Positions 40,318 through 49,350 of a stretch of 64,000 bases of DNA are shown here, one piece after another; position 1 is the first letter of the stretch; every line of letters begins with the position of its first letter. Location of the stretch: assembly GCF_014384795.1 (NCBI RefSeq), contig NZ_JACRSR010000001.1, forward strand, positions 558,001 through 622,000, given 5' to 3'. The notes under the pieces are model-generated. The model worked only from the letters and a program-made list of their open reading frames with translations, did not search any database and was not told the DNA's origin. The translations under genes and the position numbers were made by a program. The DNA comes from Gehongia tenuis. GTDB lineage: Bacteria > Bacillota > Clostridia > Christensenellales > NSJ-53.

Positions 40318-42768
40318 TCACCTCGTTTCTTCTGTCTGGATTGGCGGTCTGGTATCAAAGGCATGGAACAGGTCGGCAAAGACAGGGTGTATCTGGATAA
40401 CGCCCACCCGACCGTAAAGGTCTTGAAACAGGCATTGTCCGTTCTCCAAATCCCGTAGCCGCTTCTGGTTGTTCTCGTCGTCTTTGTCCACACCAAAAAA
40501 TTCAAGCGTGTTCTTGATCTCGCTGATGTCCGTGGAGCGGAACGCAAACTTTAAGCCGATATTGTTCTTCATCTTCTCGTCGTCCACGTCGCCGGAGTTC
40601 TGTGTCACGAAATAAACGGCAGCGTTCATAGAACGCCCTGCACGTATCAGCTTGTTGGACAGAGCCTTGCCCTGTGCCACCTGTAAGAATGTCCACGCTT
40701 CATCTAAATCCACCATTTTGAAAATGCTCCGGTCGGAGTGGATATAGTCGAGGGCAAAGGTACTGATAACGATAAGCATAGCCACAGAAAGCAGCTCCAT
40801 TGTGGTGTATTCTTCAAACTTCGTGTCACGGTCTGGCAGCACCAAATCAGCCACCTGTATGATGTTGAGCTGCTTATCTAAGCTGATGGACTGTTCCACC
40901 GTACCGTCGGAAAAGAGCAGATGGGAAAAGTCATAGTCCACCATGCTCTCGATATGCTCCGCTATGTTGTTGGAAACAAGAGTGTCCTCTTTCCGCAGCT
41001 CGTCAATGACGCACAAAAGACCTCGCCTTTTGCCCTGTGTCACAGAACGGATTGCCTTTCTAAGCACCGGGAACTTGTCACCGTCACGGCTACTGATACC
41101 TGTTAAAAAGGTCAGGATGTCGATTGCTAGGCTTTCAGCGTCTTTTAAGTTCTTCATAATCACGTAAGGGTCAAGCAGTCCTTTGTTTTTCGCTTCACTG
41201 GTAAGGTTCACGATATTGATTTCCTGTGCAATCTCCGGCAGCGTTTCTTTCCAGTTCCCACGCTCGGATTTTGGGTCTACAATGACCGCACTGCCGCCGA
41301 ACAGCACCGCATAGTAGACAATGAGGTTGTTGCAAAAGGACTTACCGCCCCCTAGTGAGCCAAGGAACGCCGCAGCAAGGGCGTTTGTCACAGAGCCTTT
41401 GACTCCCTGTGCCGCAAGGCTCGGTTTTAAGTACACATTTCTGCCCGTGTCAAGGTTATAGCCGATATAGATACCGTCGCTTTCTCCTAACTGCTGTGTC
41501 GCACCAAAGCCAAGACCTGCCAGAAAATCACTTGTCACGTACTGGATATAATCGTTGATGTACCGCTTACTGGCTGGAATGAACTCTCCATGCAGACCAA
41601 GCATATCCCCGAACGGGCGCACCAGCTTCACATTGAGGTCGTCGTAAAAGTCCTTGACTTCATCACAGCGGCGTTTCAGCTCGTCCAAGCTATCTGCCGC
41701 CACACGCACCACGTAAGACAGCTTATACATGGACTCTTTGGACTGGTCTAAAGTAGTTTCCAGCTCATTTACAGAGTCCAGAGCGTCCACCACGTTGTTG
41801 CTGGTTTCGTTGTTGGACTCCCAAGCGTGGTTGTCCAGGTCTTTTAATTCCTTTTTCTTATTGCGAACCGTCGTCAATGCTTTCTTGTTGGTGACGATTT
41901 CTACATTCATGGACGTGGACACGGGGAACGTGAACTGTTGCTGCTGGTAGTAGAAGATTTCCGAAGATGGAAAATCCAGCTCCCCGACGATATTGTTGAT
42001 TGTGAAGTAGGCGGCAAAGGTCGTCTGTTCCTCACTGTCCAGCTTTAAGTACCGCTGGTTCTCCGTGATCTGGCAGCGTGTCGGACGGATAAGGTCATAC
42101 CGCTTTACCAGCGTTTCTTTTTTCAGCTTCTTTACGGGGAAGTTGTAGGCATAGTCCTCATAGGCAACGCCTGTTTTCCCGTAAATATGCTCGATTAGGT
42201 AGCCAAAATCGTGTTTTTCCAAACGCCGGATTTTAAAGCGGCGGGAGATTTTGCTCTCCAAGAGCTTCTCCATCTTTTGGAAACGGGCGATTTCATCATT
42301 ACTCATGGATACAAAATCCCCCATGAGCTGATGGTTGACCTCATACAGAAAATCAGCAAAGGTCATGGCAGCGGACTTTCCGGCGTGCTTCAAGCTGATT
42401 TCTTCCTCATTTACCAGCAGCTTGAAGCCAAGGAAAAAGCGGTAGTCAATCTGATTTTCCCCAATCATTTCAACTAACGCTTCGGTCTGTTCGTCTATCT
42501 TTGCACTAGCCACCTCACAAAGCCGGCCTGTGACCTCCTTTTTGGAGCGTTCCTGTGTCTGCCGGATACTGGACTCGGTGCTGATCTGCAAGGCGTGTAT
42601 CTTCCCGTCACGGTTCTGTGCGATAAGTTGCCGGAAGTTGTCATGCACCATGTACTTTTCCTCCGGCGACAGGAACGAATAATTGTAGGGTATCAGCTCA
42701 TAGTAGGCGAAGCACTCCCCGTCATGGTTGAACACCAGATTGTTTTCGATATATTTAATGGGGAACAT
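40318..42768 (-). CDS. VirB4-type conjugation ATPase (Tn916 Orf16)
   Basis: Energises assembly of the mating channel. The 816-residue protein has an N-terminal VirB4 domain and a C-terminal ATPase domain with Walker A in LGSLGGGKSFCNN (about residue 475), Walker B in FKMVDLDEAWTFL and the following VTQNSGDVDD. I chose ATG 42768 because TAGGAG stands 8 bases before it; the frame extends to 42777. It overlaps the TcpE-type gene. Confidence 0.93.
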   Translation of the reverse strand: MFPIKYIENNLVFNHDGECFAYYELIPYNYSFLSPEEKYMVHDNFRQLIAQNRDGKIHALQISTESSIRQTQERSKKEVTGRLCEVASAKIDEQTEALVEMIGENQIDYRFFLGFKLLVNEEEISLKHAGKSAAMTFADFLYEVNHQLMGDFVSMSNDEIARFQKMEKLLESKISRRFKIRRLEKHDFGYLIEHIYGKTGVAYEDYAYNFPVKKLKKETLVKRYDLIRPTRCQITENQRYLKLDSEEQTTFAAYFTINNIVGELDFPSSEIFYYQQQQFTFPVSTSMNVEIVTNKKALTTVRNKKKELKDLDNHAWESNNETSNNVVDALDSVNELETTLDQSKESMYKLSYVVRVAADSLDELKRRCDEVKDFYDDLNVKLVRPFGDMLGLHGEFIPASKRYINDYIQYVTSDFLAGLGFGATQQLGESDGIYIGYNLDTGRNVYLKPSLAAQGVKGSVTNALAAAFLGSLGGGKSFCNNLIVYYAVLFGGSAVIVDPKSERGNWKETLPEIAQEINIVNLTSEAKNKGLLDPYVIMKNLKDAESLAIDILTFLTGISSRDGDKFPVLRKAIRSVTQGKRRGLLCVIDELRKEDTLVSNNIAEHIESMVDYDFSHLLFSDGTVEQSISLDKQLNIIQVADLVLPDRDTKFEEYTTMELLSVAMLIVISTFALDYIHSDRSIFKMVDLDEAWTFLQVAQGKALSNKLIRAGRSMNAAVYFVTQNSGDVDDEKMKNNIGLKFAFRSTDISEIKNTLEFFGVDKDDENNQKRLRDLENGQCLFQDLYGRVGVIQIHPVFADLFHAFDTRPPIQTEETR

Positions 42769-43144
42769 ACACATCACTCCTAACTGCCGTAATGGCTGTA
42801 TTCAATAGTTCCGTTTTCAGCTTCACCGCTTTCCCGGCGTAGGTCACTTTTGGGCGCAGCAGGTAACTGATACTGGATTTTAGGAAACCGTAGGGTTTCT
42901 TTCCGTCAAAGGTTTTCTGGCTCATGAACCACGTCACCGCCACGGGGATACCAAAGTATTTGAGGAACGCCCCGTCAATCATGTTTAGGGGCGGCAGTTC
43001 CGCAAATACGATCACCGCAAACAGGGATACCACGAACCACGCCATCTGTGTGAATGTGATGGGGAACGGGAGCTGAAAGTCATTGATAGCATAAATGACC
43101 TTTTCCACGCTCCAAATGCTGGTATAGCTTCTTATTTTCTTCAA
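42755..43144 (-). CDS. TcpE-family conjugal transfer protein (Tn916 Orf17)
   Basis: A small membrane protein of 129 residues with two hydrophobic segments in the middle (MAWFVVSLFAVIVFAELPP and the following FLKYFGIPVAVTWFM) and a C-terminal KPYGFLKSSISYLLRPKV, typical of TcpE. It is a mating-channel part located at the membrane. It overlaps the VirB4-type gene start, as in Tn916. Confidence 0.9.
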   Translation of the reverse strand: MKKIRSYTSIWSVEKVIYAINDFQLPFPITFTQMAWFVVSLFAVIVFAELPPLNMIDGAFLKYFGIPVAVTWFMSQKTFDGKKPYGFLKSSISYLLRPKVTYAGKAVKLKTELLNTAITAVRSDVYVPH

Positions 43145-43256
43145 TGTTTTGTACCATTCCTTTCTTCAAAAATGGAAACAGCAGCCTGCATTTCACAGAC
43201 TGCTGCTCATAAAATAAGCTGCCAGAATCACACGTTTGTGCAGGTCTGCCAGCTTG

Positions 43257-43751
43257 TTAATACGGACACTCAAAGACTCCGTATCTGGTTTCTATGAAGC
43301 ACCCCTCCAAGTCAATGTCACGGGCAAAAGCTTCATAGTCTATGTAGTTTCTCAGTCGGTCGGGTATCTCGCCCAGAACGCCGCACTCGTCAATCAAATG
43401 GTAGGCAACGTCCACCATGTTGTCGCAAGGGAATTGGATAATGTCGTCCTTGTGGTCGTAGAGTTCCTCCACGCTGCAAAAATGGCAGAGCAGGTCGTCA
43501 ATCACCTCATTCAGCGGATAGTCCAGTTCTTCCACCATCTCGCACAGACGGTTGACTTCCTCAATGGGCGTGTACTCGTCGATTTCAAAGGGCAGCTCAT
43601 AGTCATGGATGGCGTATTCTTCGTATCGGTCATTCAAGCCGATCCGTTCTGCCATCTCGTCGTAGTCCACAGGCGGCGTAAACCAATCGCCCACAAGCTC
43701 CCCCTCGTTATACTTGCCAAGGTTGGCAATGTAGACACGCATTTCCTCCAA
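43257..43751 (-). CDS. Antirestriction protein ArdA family, copy 2 (Tn916 Orf18 type)
   Basis: An acidic DNA mimic of 164 residues that can block type I restriction enzymes when the ICE enters a new host. It has many Asp and Glu residues throughout, a start MRVYIANLGKYNEGELVGDW (from the second Met; the frame opens 3 codons earlier) and ends FIETRYGVFECPY, typical of ArdA. A related gene lies 14 bases upstream (43766-44269). It is followed by the TcpE-type gene. Confidence 0.9.
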   Translation of the reverse strand: MEEMRVYIANLGKYNEGELVGDWFTPPVDYDEMAERIGLNDRYEEYAIHDYELPFEIDEYTPIEEVNRLCEMVEELDYPLNEVIDDLLCHFCSVEELYDHKDDIIQFPCDNMVDVAYHLIDECGVLGEIPDRLRNYIDYEAFARDIDLEGCFIETRYGVFECPY

Positions 43752-43765
43752 AGGCAGTCACCGCC

Positions 43766-44269
43766 TTACCGATAGCGGAACACGCCGCTGGTCGTAAAGA
43801 GGTATTCGTCGCTTTGTTCCAGCTCATGACCGTAGGAGATAAAGTCTATGTGTTTTGCCAGTTCCGGCGGCAGCTCTCCGAAGCAGTGTTCCTCCATGAC
43901 AAGGTATTCTGCAAGAGAAGCCGAGTCCGGCACATCATAGTGGCGTATCTCGTCCTTGTGGTCGAAAAAGTCGCTGATGTTGTGAAACCACTTTGCCTGT
44001 ATCTCGTTTAGTTCATTGCCAAGGGGCGTGCCCTCGATTTCCTGCACCATGCGGCACAGGGCGTTGATTTCCCAAAGGGGCATATCAGGACTTAGGGAAA
44101 AGGGCAGCTCGTAGTCCTCAATTTCAAAATCTTCCTCTTTTTCCACGCCTAATTTTTCCTTGATTTCCTCAAAGGTCACAGGGCAGGAAAACCATGCGCC
44201 AGCATAACCATCCTCGTCGTCGTTATAAGGTTTTGTGGTGTTTAGGATATATAATCTCATTTCATACAT
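43766..44269 (-). CDS. Antirestriction protein ArdA family, copy 1
   Basis: A second ArdA-like protein of 167 residues, similar in plan to the downstream copy: the start MRLYILNTTKPYNDDEDGYA after MYE, GAWFSCPVTFEEIKEKLG, then a long acidic body and an end LFTTSGVFRYR. The two share the positions of the W-F-x-x-P-V and H-K-D motifs, so they are tandem paralogues. It overlaps the upstream 78-residue gene by 13 bases. Confidence 0.88.
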   Translation of the reverse strand: MYEMRLYILNTTKPYNDDEDGYAGAWFSCPVTFEEIKEKLGVEKEEDFEIEDYELPFSLSPDMPLWEINALCRMVQEIEGTPLGNELNEIQAKWFHNISDFFDHKDEIRHYDVPDSASLAEYLVMEEHCFGELPPELAKHIDFISYGHELEQSDEYLFTTSGVFRYR

Positions 44270-44493
44270 AGTGATAAATCACGTCCTTTCAATTCTGATA
44301 GTATTCCCACCAAAACAGCATAATCTACATCAAATACAAAGTGGGAAAATTCTTCTAATTGGTTCAGCGGATAGGCAGCAAGCGGCAGCTTTTTGATTTC
44401 CTGCCAGATTTCACGCTTGTGGTAAGGCAGCTCGGTACGTCTGTCACACCCGATTTTAGCCTGTATCACCGTGAAGATGTCTTTTTGTACCAT
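44257..44493 (-). CDS. Small ICE protein (78 aa) upstream of ArdA
   Basis: I do not recognise a family. The product starts MVQKDIFTVIQAKIGCDRRT and has a mixed charged body. It is translationally coupled to ArdA copy 1 (overlap 13 bases) and has GGGGGTGA before the ATG. Presumably part of the antirestriction or transfer operon. Confidence 0.7.
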   Translation of the reverse strand: MVQKDIFTVIQAKIGCDRRTELPYHKREIWQEIKKLPLAAYPLNQLEEFSHFVFDVDYAVLVGILSELKGRDLSLCMK

Positions 44494-44576
44494 TCCGTCA
44501 CCCCCTTTTCATTCCCCCTATGCCCGAACTCCCATAGGGGGAGAGGTAGGTTTGCGGCAAGCGCAAACCCTTGATT

Positions 44577-44798
44577 CTAAGCTCCGATAATCTTGTTGAA
44601 CAGGTTTAAGAGTACATCTTTCACGCCGCCAGCGTTGAACACCAGACCGACAGCGATTAAGGCAATCACCAGAAAGCCAATCAGCTTACTGAACTCACGC
44701 TTAAAGCCTAAGTAAATGCCAATCACCACGATTGCCATTAGCACAAGGCTCTGTGCGTTGCTCAAAAACCAGTTGTATAGGTTCTGACCAAAGTTCAT
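44577..44798 (-). CDS. TcpD-family membrane protein (Tn916 Orf19)
   Basis: A small conjugation protein of 73 residues with two hydrophobic stretches (SLVLMAIVVIGIYLGF and LIGFLVIALIAVGLVF) between short polar ends, as in TcpD. It is a membrane part of the channel. Its start ATG overlaps the stop of the preceding DUF3789-like gene. Confidence 0.88.
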   Translation of the reverse strand: MNFGQNLYNWFLSNAQSLVLMAIVVIGIYLGFKREFSKLIGFLVIALIAVGLVFNAGGVKDVLLNLFNKIIGA

Positions 44799-44929
44799 TT
44801 TTCATTGCTCCTTTCCATTTCTTCTAAATGGGTGTCGGCTTCTTTCCCGACTTGCAGAATACACATAAGTAACACGCCCATTCCCATGCCGATTGATACC
44901 AGCAACAGGTCAAACAATATATGCCACAT
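44795..44929 (-). CDS. DUF3789-like small membrane protein (44 aa)
   Basis: The product starts MWHILFDLLLVSIGMGMG, followed by VLLMCILQVGKEAD and an acidic end. One membrane helix with a short cytosolic tail matches the small proteins found between MobT and TcpD genes in Tn916-like ICEs. It overlaps TcpD by 4 bases (ATGA), and a GGAGG lies about 8 bases upstream of the ATG. Confidence 0.78.
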   Translation of the reverse strand: MWHILFDLLLVSIGMGMGVLLMCILQVGKEADTHLEEMERSNEK

Positions 44930-44933
44930 TTTC

Positions 44934-46190
44934 CTATTCCTCCTTGTCCTTGACGGTCATTTCCTCCACGGTGACAGAGAGCTGCCGCAAGACCTTTTCC
45001 AATCGGTCGGAGAGCTTCGCATGTTTCACCATGTCCTTAATCACCGTCGTGTTGTTCTGTTTATCCAGCTTTTCCGCTACCTGTAAGGTAGGGGCGACCT
45101 GCCTTGCCAGCCAGTTTAGGGTACGCTGGAAATTGTACGGTTCCGGTTCGGTCGTCAGTTTCAGCCGACCACGCCCCTCACCGAGAAACCACGCCCAACG
45201 CTGGTTTGTCTGCCATTCGCTCCGTCGCTTCGTGTCGTCCTTATCGGCAAACCGCACATAGCGGTTGATGATGGAAAATGCAGTACGTTCAGCGTCGTAG
45301 TAGGTCAGCAGGTCACGCACCGCATAGTAAGCTCGCTCATTCTTCAAGCGGATTTCAAAACGGTTCTTGACAGGCGTTTCCTCAACGGGGATGTCGTATT
45401 TCACGTACTGCTCATAATCTTTTTCATACACACAGAAGTAGACTTCTGATTTCAGCGAACCGATATAGAGCGTGTGCCCCATGCCGGACTTGTTTTCCTC
45501 ATGGCTCTGTACCAGCTCACCGGAGCGGTAGGACTTGAAACTCCGGAACACGGATATACATTCCTCATTCCGGCATTTAGCGGTCAGCTCTGGGATGTCA
45601 AGTATCCCCACCATGTCGTTGATGGCAAGGTCTATCCGCTTGAATACGCCGCCCTCGCAGAGAGCGTCCATAAAGAAGTCGTACCAGCTCCTATGCTGTG
45701 CCAGCAGGAAGTTTTCAAACTGGCGGCAGCCTTTTCCTTTCAGTTCCAGCAGCACCCCTTTCTCCTGTTCAGGGGATACCAAGACGAAGATATCCCCCAT
45801 GTAGTAATGCTCTGGATAAGAGTAGAAGCCGAAGTCCTCATGTATCATAAAGTCCAGCTTCAATTTGAGAATGGTTTCGACCACAAATTTCACGTCTGTG
45901 GAAGGAAACCGTATCCGCACGTAATCAAACAGCATGGTAAGCGGCGTTTCTGGATTGTACCGTTCCAGAGCATTTTGCAGGTTTTCTTTGATTTCCGTAC
46001 TGGGAATAGCATTGCCGGACTCTATCTTGCCAAGGTACTGCCTTGTAATGCCAGCCGCCACCGCCAGCTTATTTTGTGAAACGCCGTATGCCAGCCGCTT
46101 TTCTTTTAAATCCGTGTTCCATTCTGTATCATCCAGTAAAAATCCCTCCATTCTGGAAAAAGTGTCAACTAGAAGCGTTCCAGTTGACAT
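44934..46190 (-). CDS. mobT: MobT-family relaxase (Tn916 Orf20)
   Basis: Nicks oriT and starts conjugative rolling-circle replication. The 418-residue protein has an N-terminal XRE-type helix-turn-helix (about 32-75: YGVSQNKLAVAAGITRQYLG) and a Rep_trans-type catalytic domain (about 80-350) with FDYVRIRFP, RIDLAINDM and RFEIRLKNERAYYA. This fusion of helix-turn-helix and replication-initiator domain is typical of MobT. The oriT candidate lies about 75 bases upstream. Confidence 0.92.
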   Translation of the reverse strand: MSTGTLLVDTFSRMEGFLLDDTEWNTDLKEKRLAYGVSQNKLAVAAGITRQYLGKIESGNAIPSTEIKENLQNALERYNPETPLTMLFDYVRIRFPSTDVKFVVETILKLKLDFMIHEDFGFYSYPEHYYMGDIFVLVSPEQEKGVLLELKGKGCRQFENFLLAQHRSWYDFFMDALCEGGVFKRIDLAINDMVGILDIPELTAKCRNEECISVFRSFKSYRSGELVQSHEENKSGMGHTLYIGSLKSEVYFCVYEKDYEQYVKYDIPVEETPVKNRFEIRLKNERAYYAVRDLLTYYDAERTAFSIINRYVRFADKDDTKRRSEWQTNQRWAWFLGEGRGRLKLTTEPEPYNFQRTLNWLARQVAPTLQVAEKLDKQNNTTVIKDMVKHAKLSDRLEKVLRQLSVTVEEMTVKDKEE

Positions 46191-46264
46191 CTTATGAAAG
46201 TAGAAAAAGTCCTTATTTTACAAGGACTTTCCCAACTTCTTTGACTGTTTCCTATTGTATTTGT

Positions 46265-46317
46265 GCCCCCCTGTTAGATACCGGGGGGCGAATGGTTGTG
46301 GCGGCAAGCCGCCCCAA
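46265..46317. other. Candidate oriT of the ICE
   Basis: GCCCCCC and GGGGGGC pair around TGTTAGATACC (46265-46289). This C-run/TGTTAG/G-run hairpin resembles the oriT of Tn916 and ICEBs1, also located between orf20 and orf21. A second dyad (GTTGTGGCGGC / GCCGCCCCAAC, 46295-46317) follows. The exact nick is not determined. Confidence 0.75.
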
Positions 46318-46384
46318 CACGGCTAGGACGAACCAGCGGCTTTCGCTTCGCACGCCGCCTGTCCGTCCTGCCTGCAAGGGTGGG

Positions 46385-46801
46385 TTATGACCCGATTTTA
46401 AGATGAAAATATTGTGGATGGTCTAAAATGTTGTATGTGCCATTTATAGTATCTTCCTGTGTGTAAGAGAACTCAAAAGCAGGAGTTCCAGATTTCACGC
46501 TATGCTCGGATAAATATACCGACACATACAAGGCGTTTGGTTTCGCATAATCATAGCTAAAACGTATGCTTTTAAAATCATTTTTTCTGCACCGTTTAAA
46601 TATCTCTTTTGCGCACCTTTCCTTGTCCCATATGTATAGCTTGTTTGCTATCACAGTTATCCTTTCTTCATGGAAATTCGTTGCACTCATAGAGAAACTA
46701 TTATAGACATCCATGCTTCGCCCATATTGTAGATAAAATCCTATTCCTATGGACATAATAAATATAATACTGGCAAGTAATCTGGCTTTCTTTCTTCTCA
46801 A
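46385..46801 (-). CDS. Hypothetical membrane-anchored ICE cargo protein (138 aa)
   Basis: I do not recognise a family. From TTG 46801 (AGGAGG about 9 bases upstream) the product has a basic start MRRKKARLLAS, one hydrophobic helix IIFIMSIGIGFYLQ and a polar extracellular domain of about 110 residues with many Tyr and Phe. It is between the oriT region and a small XRE gene and lacks a counterpart in Tn916 that I know. Confidence 0.6.
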   Translation of the reverse strand: MRRKKARLLASIIFIMSIGIGFYLQYGRSMDVYNSFSMSATNFHEERITVIANKLYIWDKERCAKEIFKRCRKNDFKSIRFSYDYAKPNALYVSVYLSEHSVKSGTPAFEFSYTQEDTINGTYNILDHPQYFHLKIGS

Positions 46802-46910
46802 TCTCTTGTCCTCCTAACACCTGTATTCTAATACAGTGTATTGCAATACATCTTATTTTTCAATACAGATGTACTTATAATTTAAAGAAAAGGACAGAGG
46901 TAAGCATATC

Positions 46911-47111
46911 ATGATGATATACATTGATTTAGAAAATTTTTTGAAAGAGAAGAATATCAGTAAAAATAAAGTCTGTGAAGCGTGTAAGTTGCAGCGGACA
47001 CAGCTTAACAACTACTGTAAAAACAAAGTCACCAGAGTAGACCTTGCGATACTTGCCAGATTGTGTGAATTTCTTGACTGCACGCCAAATGACATATTGA
47101 AATTACGCTAA
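46911..47111 (+). CDS. Small XRE-type helix-turn-helix regulator (66 aa)
   Basis: The product IDLENFLKEKNISKNKVCEA followed by CKLQRTQLNNYCKNKVTRVD is a Cro/CI-type helix-turn-helix, the whole protein being little more than the DNA-binding domain, ending in LDCTPNDILKLR. It reads opposite to its neighbours. Between the oriT side and orf21, it may regulate transfer genes; target unknown. Confidence 0.8.
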   Translation: MMIYIDLENFLKEKNISKNKVCEACKLQRTQLNNYCKNKVTRVDLAILARLCEFLDCTPNDILKLR

Positions 47112-47113
47112 AG

Positions 47114-48505
47114 CTATGGGGATGTTCCCGTAGCTTCTTTTTTTACCTCCTTTTCTGCCAGCTCCCCAATCACCGTTAAAAAGTCATGCTCTTTGGGTAC
47201 AAGGGGAGTGTAAAACTCTGATATGACACTCGTTCCCGTATCCACGTAGCCACGCCCTTTGATCTGCTTTAAGAAAAAGTCTTTGTCTACCTCACCGAAC
47301 ATCATAGAATACCCAAGCTCTGACATCCTGCCAAGTGCAACCCGGAAATTGAACTGGTCACGGATACCGTCACCAAGATATTTAGCGTCAGGTCGCTGGC
47401 AGGCGAGAATGAGAAAATAGCCTGCCTGCCGCCCAAGCATGACAATCTGTTTCAGCTTATTCAAGACCAAAGCGTTTTCTTTTGTCGTCAGCATTTCCAT
47501 AAACGCCACATACTCGTCAAAAATGAGGAAGTGGGGCGGCAGACCTAAATAGGCATAGTTTTCTCCCGTTTTGTAACCGTCCATGAGCTTCATGGTTTCG
47601 CTTTGTTCCATCATGCCCTCATAAAAGCGGTCGATACAGTCTGTGATTTCCTCCTTTCGGTAGTAGACTTCGGGCATAACAGCGGACAGGTCGGCAAGGT
47701 CAGCGTTCTTCGGGTCAAGCACATACAATTCAGCGTTGGTACGCAGGAGTGCTTCTATGATGGTAAGGATAAAGTAGGTCTTACCGCCGCCAGTGCCGCC
47801 AGCAATCAGCATATGAGGGAGCTTGTCATACTCCCAATACACATTTTTCATGAGCCGCAGGCTGCCACCTGCCGCCTGTACCTCGTCTATGGTGATACGG
47901 TTGGCAATGGTGTCATAGAGCAGCACATACTCTACAAAGCTGTCTTTCAGCTCTTTGGAAACCAGCTCACAGTACAAGCCTGTTTCCAGCTTCTTTTCCA
48001 AGTGCAGGAGCTGGTCTTGATATTTTCCCAAGGTGATTTCTGCCAGTATGTGAATAAGTCCATTTTCCAAGCGATAGTACATTTTGGGAAAGTGGGTGAT
48101 ATTCTCCTTTGACCTGCTGGCAGGCAGGTCTTTAAAAAAGCCGCCATCCTGTGACTGCTCGGACTCATACCAGCCATTTTCCAGTATCATCCGTGACAGT
48201 TTTTGACGGTGACAGAGCTGCTTTATCCTGTCCGGCTGGTAACGGGCGTACAGGAGCGCAGCCAAGGCGCACACCAGCACCGCCGCTATGAGAGATACTA
48301 TCATGTAGGGTGTGACCGTGAGCTTTATGCTGCCATTATGAAATAGCGAAACCGTGTTCCAGTCTGTATGCAGCAGCGTATTGATATTCAAAAGCAGCAC
48401 GACCGCAAGAAACAGGCACGCCAGCCGACCGCCCAATGACCGCACCACCAGCGACCTGTCACTGGCTCGGATACGGTTGCCTTTATAGAGCTTGTGAAAT
48501 CGCAT
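47114..48505 (-). CDS. FtsK/SpoIIIE-type coupling protein (Tn916 Orf21, TcpA)
   Basis: Membrane ATPase that brings the relaxase-DNA complex to the mating channel. In 463 residues: two N-terminal membrane segments (LACLFLAVVLLLNINTLL and VSLIAAVLVCALAALLY), then the FtsK motor domain with Walker A in IAGGTGGGKTYFIL (about residue 240), Walker B in FLIFDEYVAF and the later LACQRPDAKYLGDGIRDQF. GGAGGAC stands 5 bases before the ATG. Confidence 0.94.
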   Translation of the reverse strand: MRFHKLYKGNRIRASDRSLVVRSLGGRLACLFLAVVLLLNINTLLHTDWNTVSLFHNGSIKLTVTPYMIVSLIAAVLVCALAALLYARYQPDRIKQLCHRQKLSRMILENGWYESEQSQDGGFFKDLPASRSKENITHFPKMYYRLENGLIHILAEITLGKYQDQLLHLEKKLETGLYCELVSKELKDSFVEYVLLYDTIANRITIDEVQAAGGSLRLMKNVYWEYDKLPHMLIAGGTGGGKTYFILTIIEALLRTNAELYVLDPKNADLADLSAVMPEVYYRKEEITDCIDRFYEGMMEQSETMKLMDGYKTGENYAYLGLPPHFLIFDEYVAFMEMLTTKENALVLNKLKQIVMLGRQAGYFLILACQRPDAKYLGDGIRDQFNFRVALGRMSELGYSMMFGEVDKDFFLKQIKGRGYVDTGTSVISEFYTPLVPKEHDFLTVIGELAEKEVKKEATGTSP

Positions 48506-48520
48506 AAAGTCCTCCTTTCC

Positions 48521-49307
48521 TCAATGGTTATAGTCCTGTGTGTTATAGCGGCAGGTGTTCTTATCAAAATGCGGCTGCCGGATGGTTTCATAGACTCTGT
48601 TAGAAACCCGTCTTTGAAACAGCAGGCTGCCATCTTTGGGATAGTGGTGTCTGGCGTAACAGGGATAGGCGTTTAAAATCTGCCTTGCTTCTTTTGTCAG
48701 TGGATAGATATAACGGAACATAAGTCCGTTGATCTTCTCTATCCCTTTGTACTCACAGAACACATGGGTCAGCCAGTGCCGCTTCTTTACGCCATCCATA
48801 CGGGCATTTTCATTTTCTTCCAGCAGTATTCTGGCACTTCGGGGATGTATCTTTTCGCCTGTTTCCCGGTCACGGTATACGCTCGTCTTGAAGCTGCCTA
48901 GGTAGTAGAAGTTAGAAGCCTGATACACATAACCGCATTTTCCCTCTATGCCATCCGCAAGGGTATATAGAAAAAGGCAGCCCGTGTTTACCCGTAGCCA
49001 CTTCATCAAAGCGGAGAGGGCAAGGCTGCCAAAATACTGGTTATGGTTCATTTCTGGTAGAAAGCACATCTTCCCGATTTCCAGATAATCGGATGTCACC
49101 AGCTCCTGCTGTGGGAAAATCTTGCGGATGGTCTGTAAGGGTTGTGTTCCCCATCCAAGCTCCACAACCCCTGTTAATCGGTTTTCATGGTAAATCCCCA
49201 AAAAGTAGACGCAGAGCCGTGGTATCACTTTGGAATAATGGTACTCCCGTATGAAAGCGACCGCTGTATCTTTAGGGATTTCCCGTATTGCTAAACGCTC
49301 AATAAAT
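48521..49307 (-). CDS. Mom-like DNA modification protein candidate (GNAT-fold-like)
   Basis: The frame from GTG 49228 encodes 235 residues, but it stays open upstream and the extension RFIERLAIREIPKDTAVAFI and REYHYSK reads as true protein: EYHYS before the present start is a motif I associate with Mom-family adenine-modifying enzymes carried by ICEs. LGIYHENRLTGVVELGWGTQP is acetyltransferase-like. No ATG, GTG or TTG is in frame in the extension, so the real start may be ATT near 49307 behind AAAGGAG. Function is inferred. Confidence 0.6.
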
Positions 49308-49350
49308 CTAATTCTCCTTTCTGTCGGTTGTCAAAATCCCATTAACAGGC

